Part shown: in pieces, positions 60,260-64,000 of the stretch | How positions within the stretch are numbered: position 1 is the stretch's first letter | Layout of the letters: the number at the start of each line of letters is the position of its first letter | DNA from: CATQGW01 sp965242565 | GTDB lineage: Bacteria > Chloroflexota > Dehalococcoidia > Bin125 | Assembly (NCBI GenBank): GCA_965242565.1 | Contig: OZ251457.1 | Span: forward strand, 1,302,001 to 1,366,000 | Direction: 5' to 3' | Length of the DNA stretch: 64,000 bases | The notes under the pieces: model-generated | Told to the model about the DNA's origin: nothing | What the model saw: only the letters and a program-made list of their open reading frames with translations | Databases searched by the model: none | Position numbers and translations under genes: made by a program

Positions 60260-60948
60260 TGCTCGTCCTCTCTGCTGCGAGCCTCCAGCCAGGTCAGGCA
60301 GCGAGCGTAATCGGCCTCGGTGATCAGCTTGCGGCTGAGCAGGTAGTTGAGCAAGCGGTCGAGCGTGAGCAGGCTGTGGACATTGACGCCCTCGCGGCGC
60401 AGCGACTGCGCGCCGCCCGCGCCGCGGTCGATCAGCACGAAGGCGTCGCGCACCAGCAGACCGGCCTCGCGCATCTGCTCCGCCGCGTCGCGCAGGCTCG
60501 CGCCGCCGGTCATCAGGTCGTCGACCAGCAGCACCGTCTGGCCGGGCACGTAGGAGCCTTCGATCTCCTCATCCTCGATGTGACGCGCCTGGCTGTGGGG
60601 GTGGGCGTAGATCAGCGGCAGGTTGGCGGCCAGCGAAAACGCCGTGGCGAGGTGCAATCCGCCCATCGGCACGCCGGCGATCAGCTCGAACGGTGCGATG
60701 TGCGGGCGCAGCATCCCGCCGAGGGTGCGCGTTTCGTCGGTTAGCAGCTCGCCGATGCGGCGCAGCGCCCAGGGGTTGCCGATTAATCTCCGCACGTTGA
60801 TGTAGACGGGCGAGTCGCGCGTGGCGCCGATGTCGAAGCGTCCGAACGAGACGGCGCCCGAGTCCCACAGCGCGTGGGCCAGCCAGAGGTTGCCCGGTTC
60901 GGGCTGCTGGGGCGTCCAGGCCGGGCGGTGCGGTTGCGAATCGCTCAT
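60256..60948 (-). CDS. pyrE: Orotate phosphoribosyltransferase
   Basis: A 230-residue enzyme making OMP from orotate and PRPP in pyrimidine synthesis. The PRPP motif VLLVDDLMTGGAS is clear, and the N-terminal WDSGAVSFGRFDIGATRDSPVYINVRRL fits the orotate-binding side. The mid-chain ELIAGVPMGGLHLATAFSLA is typical of type I PRTases. A Lys-rich loop found in many homologues is represented here by SQARHIEDEEIEG. The downstream coiled-coil gene overlaps by 4 bp. Confidence 0.85.
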   Translation of the reverse strand: MSDSQPHRPAWTPQQPEPGNLWLAHALWDSGAVSFGRFDIGATRDSPVYINVRRLIGNPWALRRIGELLTDETRTLGGMLRPHIAPFELIAGVPMGGLHLATAFSLAANLPLIYAHPHSQARHIEDEEIEGSYVPGQTVLLVDDLMTGGASLRDAAEQMREAGLLVRDAFVLIDRGAGGAQSLRREGVNVHSLLTLDRLLNYLLSRKLITEADYARCLTWLEARSREDEQ

Positions 60949-60976
60949 CTACGCCGCCTACCTCGTCTTGTCTTGC

Positions 60977-61942
60977 TCAGTTGACCCGGTGCGGCAGCGG
61001 TACGCCGGCCAGCGCCGCGCGCAGGTTGGCCACTGCGATATCGGCCATTTTGGCCCGCGTCGACAGGCTCGCCGAGCCGATGTGCGGGAGCACGATCACG
61101 TTGTCCATCGTCAGCAGCGGGCTGGTCGGATCGATCGGCTCGACCTCCGTGACGTCGAGTCCGGCTGCGGCGATTTGGCCGGCGCGGAGGGCGTCGGTGA
61201 GCGCCGCCTCGTCCACGACGGGGCCGCGCGCTGTGTTGATCAGGATCGCGTTGGGCTGCATTTTGGCCAGCGCCTCGGCGTCGATTAGGTGGTGTGTGTC
61301 CTGCGTCAAGGCGACATTGAGCGAGACGAAATCGGACTCAGCGAGCAGCTGATCCAGGCTGCGCAGCTGCGCGCCGAGCTCGGCCGCCCGCTCGGGGCGC
61401 GGCGTGCGATTCCAGTAGAGCGTGCGCATCCCGAAGCCCTGGGCGCGGCGGGCGACCGCCTGGCCGATCGCGCCGAAGCCCACGATGCCCAGCGTGCGGT
61501 CGTGGACGTCGACGCCCGCCATCAGCAGCGGGCCCCAGGTTTGCCAGTCGCCGCGCTTGACGAACTCGGCCGACTCCACCACGCGCCGCGCCGTCGCCAG
61601 AATCAGCGCCCAGGCGATGTCGGCGGTGGTCTCCGTGAGCACGCCCGGCGTGTTGCCCACGGGGATGCCGCGCTCGGTACAGGCCGCCACATCCACATTG
61701 TCGACGCCGACTGCCATCTGCGACACGACGCGCAGCTGCGGGCCGGCGGCGTCCAGCACCTCTGCATCGATTCGGTCCGTGATCAGGCAGACGATCCCGT
61801 CCACACCGCGCGCGTGCGCGAGCAGCTCCTCGCGCGGCGGCGGGAAGTCGCCGGGCCAGATATCGAGCTCGAAATCGGGGGCGTCGCGGAGCGCGGCGAA
61901 CCGCTCGCCCGGCAGTTCGCGGGTGACGAAGACGCGGGGCAT
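60977..61942 (-). CDS. D-isomer-specific 2-hydroxyacid dehydrogenase (glyoxylate/hydroxypyruvate reductase-like)
   Basis: A 321-residue NAD(P)H-dependent dehydrogenase. The dinucleotide-binding GFGAIGQAVA is at about 155-164, catalytic Arg239 in NTARG, the Glu of DVTEVEP near 266-268 and His287 in PHIGSAS. The sequence is closest in appearance to GyaR-type glyoxylate reductases. A basic residue context after the second beta strand (YWNRTPRP) suggests NADP use, which is inference. It follows pyrE upstream on the same strand with 28 bp between. Confidence 0.92.
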   Translation of the reverse strand: MPRVFVTRELPGERFAALRDAPDFELDIWPGDFPPPREELLAHARGVDGIVCLITDRIDAEVLDAAGPQLRVVSQMAVGVDNVDVAACTERGIPVGNTPGVLTETTADIAWALILATARRVVESAEFVKRGDWQTWGPLLMAGVDVHDRTLGIVGFGAIGQAVARRAQGFGMRTLYWNRTPRPERAAELGAQLRSLDQLLAESDFVSLNVALTQDTHHLIDAEALAKMQPNAILINTARGPVVDEAALTDALRAGQIAAAGLDVTEVEPIDPTSPLLTMDNVIVLPHIGSASLSTRAKMADIAVANLRAALAGVPLPHRVN

Positions 61943-62035
61943 AAGCGGCTCCTCCGGGCTGTCGCGCTGATCGTCGATTTGGCCGTCGCTTTGACCGACG
62001 TCCGGAGGATAGAGGGCAGCCTGCGGAGCACCGCG

Positions 62036-62614
62036 TCAGTCGGATTTTGCAGCGCGCGCGGCGACCTGTTCGATCCGCATGCGGCGCTGATTCGGCTCGG
62101 CGCCGCTCTGGAAATTGGGCTGGTAGTCGGACTGGCGGCCCTCGATCTGCGCTGTGTGCTGGCGGTCGTGGCGGTAGAACGAGCGCAGCCACTGCATCAC
62201 GGTCAGTTGCCCGAAGGCGGGGTTCGACGCGGTGCGATGAAATTGCTCGAGCGACAGCCCGGCGATGAATTCGTTGGTCGCCGCGCGCTCCGCGATCAGC
62301 GCGTCAAGCAGCTCGCGCACCGAGTGGCCCGCCGCGTCCTCGATCGGGATGTCCACCGGATCGCCGCGCACGCTGCTGACATCGACGCCGTCTACTTCCA
62401 ACGCCGCGCGGCACCAGGCGACGTAGGACTTCTCCATCTCCCAGAGATGCGCCAGCTGCTCCTTCGCCGTCCACTGCTCTTCGCCCACCGCGTCCACCGG
62501 CACCTGGTCCGCGTCGTCGCCGCGCAGCCCCTCGGCGGCGGCGATCAGCTTCCCTCGCTCTTTCGCCATTTTCGCCGTCAGCGCGGCCACATCGTCCTGC
62601 GTGTACTCCGGCAT
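62036..62614 (-). CDS. DinB/maleylpyruvate-isomerase-like four-helix protein
   Basis: A 192-residue DinB-superfamily protein. The metal-ligand histidines are in QLAHLWEME and in FYRHDRQHTAQIEG; the last is the characteristic HDxxH-type end. Many members bind zinc or nickel and use thiols such as bacillithiol or mycothiol, but no specific reaction can be named. The start at 62614 has GGGAGG eight bases upstream. Confidence 0.82.
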   Translation of the reverse strand: MPEYTQDDVAALTAKMAKERGKLIAAAEGLRGDDADQVPVDAVGEEQWTAKEQLAHLWEMEKSYVAWCRAALEVDGVDVSSVRGDPVDIPIEDAAGHSVRELLDALIAERAATNEFIAGLSLEQFHRTASNPAFGQLTVMQWLRSFYRHDRQHTAQIEGRQSDYQPNFQSGAEPNQRRMRIEQVAARAAKSD

Positions 62615-62663
62615 CGCCAACCTCCCGTCGCCGCGCATCCGCGCGCGCCCGCAGGATACCGAC

Positions 62664-63020
62664 TCAGAGGAGCACCGCGATCAGGATGCCAGTGCAGATG
62701 CCGAGCGTGGCGATGACCAAACCGGTAAGGATCAGCATCTCGTTACGCAGGTGACGGTCGCGCTCCGCCTGCTCGCGCGCCAGTTGTGCATCGCGGGCCG
62801 CCAGCTGCGCAAGGTGCTCGGCGAAGCGGCGCTCCATCCCGGCGATCGCGGCGGTAAAGCGCTCCTCCGATGTATTGAGCTGATCGGCCGTCACGAAATC
62901 TGCAGCGGCGTCGCGGAAGCTCTCGTCGAGCACCTCGGCGATCTCTTCGGCGGATTCCTCCGTCGCCACGCCGTTCCTGACGAACACATTGCGAATGCGG
63001 AGCTTGTCGAGCATCACCAT
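62664..63020 (-). CDS. Small tail-anchored coiled-coil protein (relative of the gene at 26947)
   Basis: A 118-residue protein: an N-terminal LRIRNVFVRNGVATEESAEEIAEVLDE domain, a charged coiled coil (QLAREQAERDRHLRNEM), and a C-terminal membrane anchor (LILTGLVIATLGICTGILIAVLL). The N-terminal domain pattern matches LREVLVRRGLADEPAAAEVVDAL in the 26947 protein and LRFHNILV in the 31259 protein. GGAGG lies seven bases before the ATG. The DUF1640/CCDC90-like layout is shared; the role is unknown. Confidence 0.65.
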   Translation of the reverse strand: MVMLDKLRIRNVFVRNGVATEESAEEIAEVLDESFRDAAADFVTADQLNTSEERFTAAIAGMERRFAEHLAQLAARDAQLAREQAERDRHLRNEMLILTGLVIATLGICTGILIAVLL

Positions 63021-63074
63021 CGGAGCGCCTCCACACCTCGATCATAGCCGAGCGGCAGCGATGCCCGCCGCCGC

Positions 63075-63545
63075 TCACCCGGTCGCGCGCTCAATCACCC
63101 CGGCGTGCTCCTCCAAGTGGCGCGTTGCATTGCGCACCCAATCGGCGGCCGTGAACGTTCTCCCGTCCGGCAGCGCGAACGGTGCGACCCACTGCTCGGC
63201 GGGAAGAGCTTCGAGGAGGTCCGCGGTCGACTCCGCCGTCGCCGTCATCAGCGCCAGCGACGACTCCACGCCCCGCTCATACCGATTCGCCTGCTGGTAG
63301 GCCGCCTGGTCGTAGCGCCAGTACTCCAGCGTCGCGCCCGCCAGCGCGAGGCGAATGCGCAGCGCGCCCATCAGCGACACATCCGCCGCGTGATGCACAT
63401 GCGCCCGTACCGACCACACGCCGTCTTCACCTTCTTCCGTCGGCGCATCGAGCGCCGCTTCGGGGGCGCCGCGCGCCGTCTCCGCGAATACCGCCGCTGC
63501 GCGGCGGTATTCAGCCAGCAGGTCCATGTGCTCCGAATTGCCCAT
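63075..63545 (-). CDS. DinB-family four-helix protein
   Basis: A 156-residue DinB_2-like protein. The first ligand region is VRAHVHHAADVSL and the second is RNATRHLEEHAGVIERATG at the C-terminus, i.e. the pattern of metal-binding histidines at helix ends. It lies 2 bp after the stop of the gene upstream, so both are probably in one transcript. Reaction unknown. Confidence 0.82.
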   Translation of the reverse strand: MGNSEHMDLLAEYRRAAAVFAETARGAPEAALDAPTEEGEDGVWSVRAHVHHAADVSLMGALRIRLALAGATLEYWRYDQAAYQQANRYERGVESSLALMTATAESTADLLEALPAEQWVAPFALPDGRTFTAADWVRNATRHLEEHAGVIERATG

Positions 63546-63547
63546 CG

Positions 63548-64000
63548 CTACGTCCGCAGCCGCCCGCGGATCGTCTGCGCCACCCCGCGCAGCACCTCGT
63601 CGTCCAGCGCGCCGGGCGGCTCCGCGTCGCCCTCCAGTTCCGCCACCACATCGCCCGAGCGCCAGCGCAGCTGGAGCATCCGCTGAATCGGCTGCTCGTT
63701 CTCCAGCCGCGTCCACTCCCGCGCGCGCATCGCGTCGCCGTTGCGCGTCACATCCTCCACTCGCACGCCCGCGTCCAGTTCCGCCAGTTCCGGCTGACGC
63801 CCAAGCGCCGCCTCCGCCTGCTCCTCGCCCGCGTAGCGGCTCAGCGTCAGCCCAATCCGCCGCTGCGGAGCGCTCCGCCGCAGCGTGTTGGTGAGCAGCA
63901 CATCGATCAACTCCCCGAACGTGCGCGGATCGCGGAACTGCTGGCGGAACGAGACTACGTGCCCTGCCTCATTCAGGTCGCGCATCGCGTCGGCCGGGTC
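63548..64000 (-). CDS. Truncated uncharacterised gene at the window end
   Basis: The last 150 or so codons of a gene whose start is beyond the window; the frame is open to the edge (the first Met seen, at 63985, need not be the start). The C-terminal part reads RYAGEEQAEAALGRQPELAE, then LQLRWRSGDVVAELEGDAEP, a mix of helix and strand. I do not recognise a family. The stop lies 2 bp before the DinB gene. Confidence 0.55.
   Translation of the reverse strand, partial: DPADAMRDLNEAGHVVSFRQQFRDPRTFGELIDVLLTNTLRRSAPQRRIGLTLSRYAGEEQAEAALGRQPELAELDAGVRVEDVTRNGDAMRAREWTRLENEQPIQRMLQLRWRSGDVVAELEGDAEPPGALDDEVLRGVAQTIRGRLRT

Overview
The window is GC-rich, densely packed bacterial DNA. The gene content suggests a member of the Chloroflexota of the Dehalococcoidia/SAR202 kind. 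Pointers are an LLM-class F420-type oxidoreductase, a molybdenum hydroxylase, many aerobic catabolic enzymes (acyl-CoA ligase, dehydrogenase and carboxylase, MaoC hydratase, nitronate monooxygenase, phosphotriesterase-like, CMD), Uma2 and DinB proteins, and short GTCAT(A/T)CCCGC-type repeats between genes. This placement is an inference; no rRNA gene is present to confirm it.

Layout. 1-0.55 kb: the end of a molybdenum hydroxylase large subunit. 0.6-5.9 kb: a UvrD-type helicase-nuclease fusion followed by two DNA methyltransferases. 5.9-6.5 kb: a repeat block. 6.5-9.2 kb: housekeeping genes (ndk, rsfS, mnmA) and two small membrane proteins. 9.2-11.7 kb: a DNA methyltransferase next to a SIR2-like protein. 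12.2-12.5 kb: two tRNA-Ser genes. 12.6-16.6 kb: acyl-CoA ligase, a Swt1-type HEPN protein, a PH-domain protein and an LLM oxidoreductase. 16.6-26.9 kb: an array of six paralogous secreted proteins (most look like lipoproteins). Four carry an HExxH zinc-peptidase motif with a downstream Glu; two adjacent members have lost it. 26.9-34.9 kb: small coiled-coil membrane proteins, a carboxylase beta subunit and catabolic enzymes, tRNA-Pro, a CaCA-type antiporter and a DUF433 protein. 34.9-36.0 kb: two decayed genes that are an inverted, broken copy of the intact pair at 43.2-44.3 kb. 36.1-41.9 kb: mfd, an uncharacterised protein and pth. 41.9-44.3 kb: an Mrr-like nuclease and a two-gene HEPN module. 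44.3-46.6 kb: a phosphotriesterase-like hydrolase and an acyl-CoA dehydrogenase. 46.7-51.3 kb: two secreted RCC1-type propeller proteins (7 and 14 repeats) and an M23 peptidase whose 5' end runs through a 15-bp poly-G tract and is out of frame here. 51.4-54.9 kb: two Uma2 proteins, nitronate monooxygenase and two zinc-ribbon-like proteins. 54.9-59.0 kb: a tightly overlapping Dcm, GHKL-ATPase and Vsr operon. 59.0-64 kb: a coiled-coil protein, pyrE, a hydroxyacid dehydrogenase, two DinB-like proteins and a truncated gene.

The main themes are genome defence, in about five separate clusters set between housekeeping genes, and an expanded secreted repertoire (peptidase array, propellers, possible phase-variable M23 enzyme). 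The strongest candidates for undescribed biology are the six-member HExxH array with built-in pseudo-enzymes, the poly-G-gated M23/propeller locus, the intact and decayed copies of the HEPN pair, and the Dcm-GHKL-Vsr and methylase-SIR2 operons.
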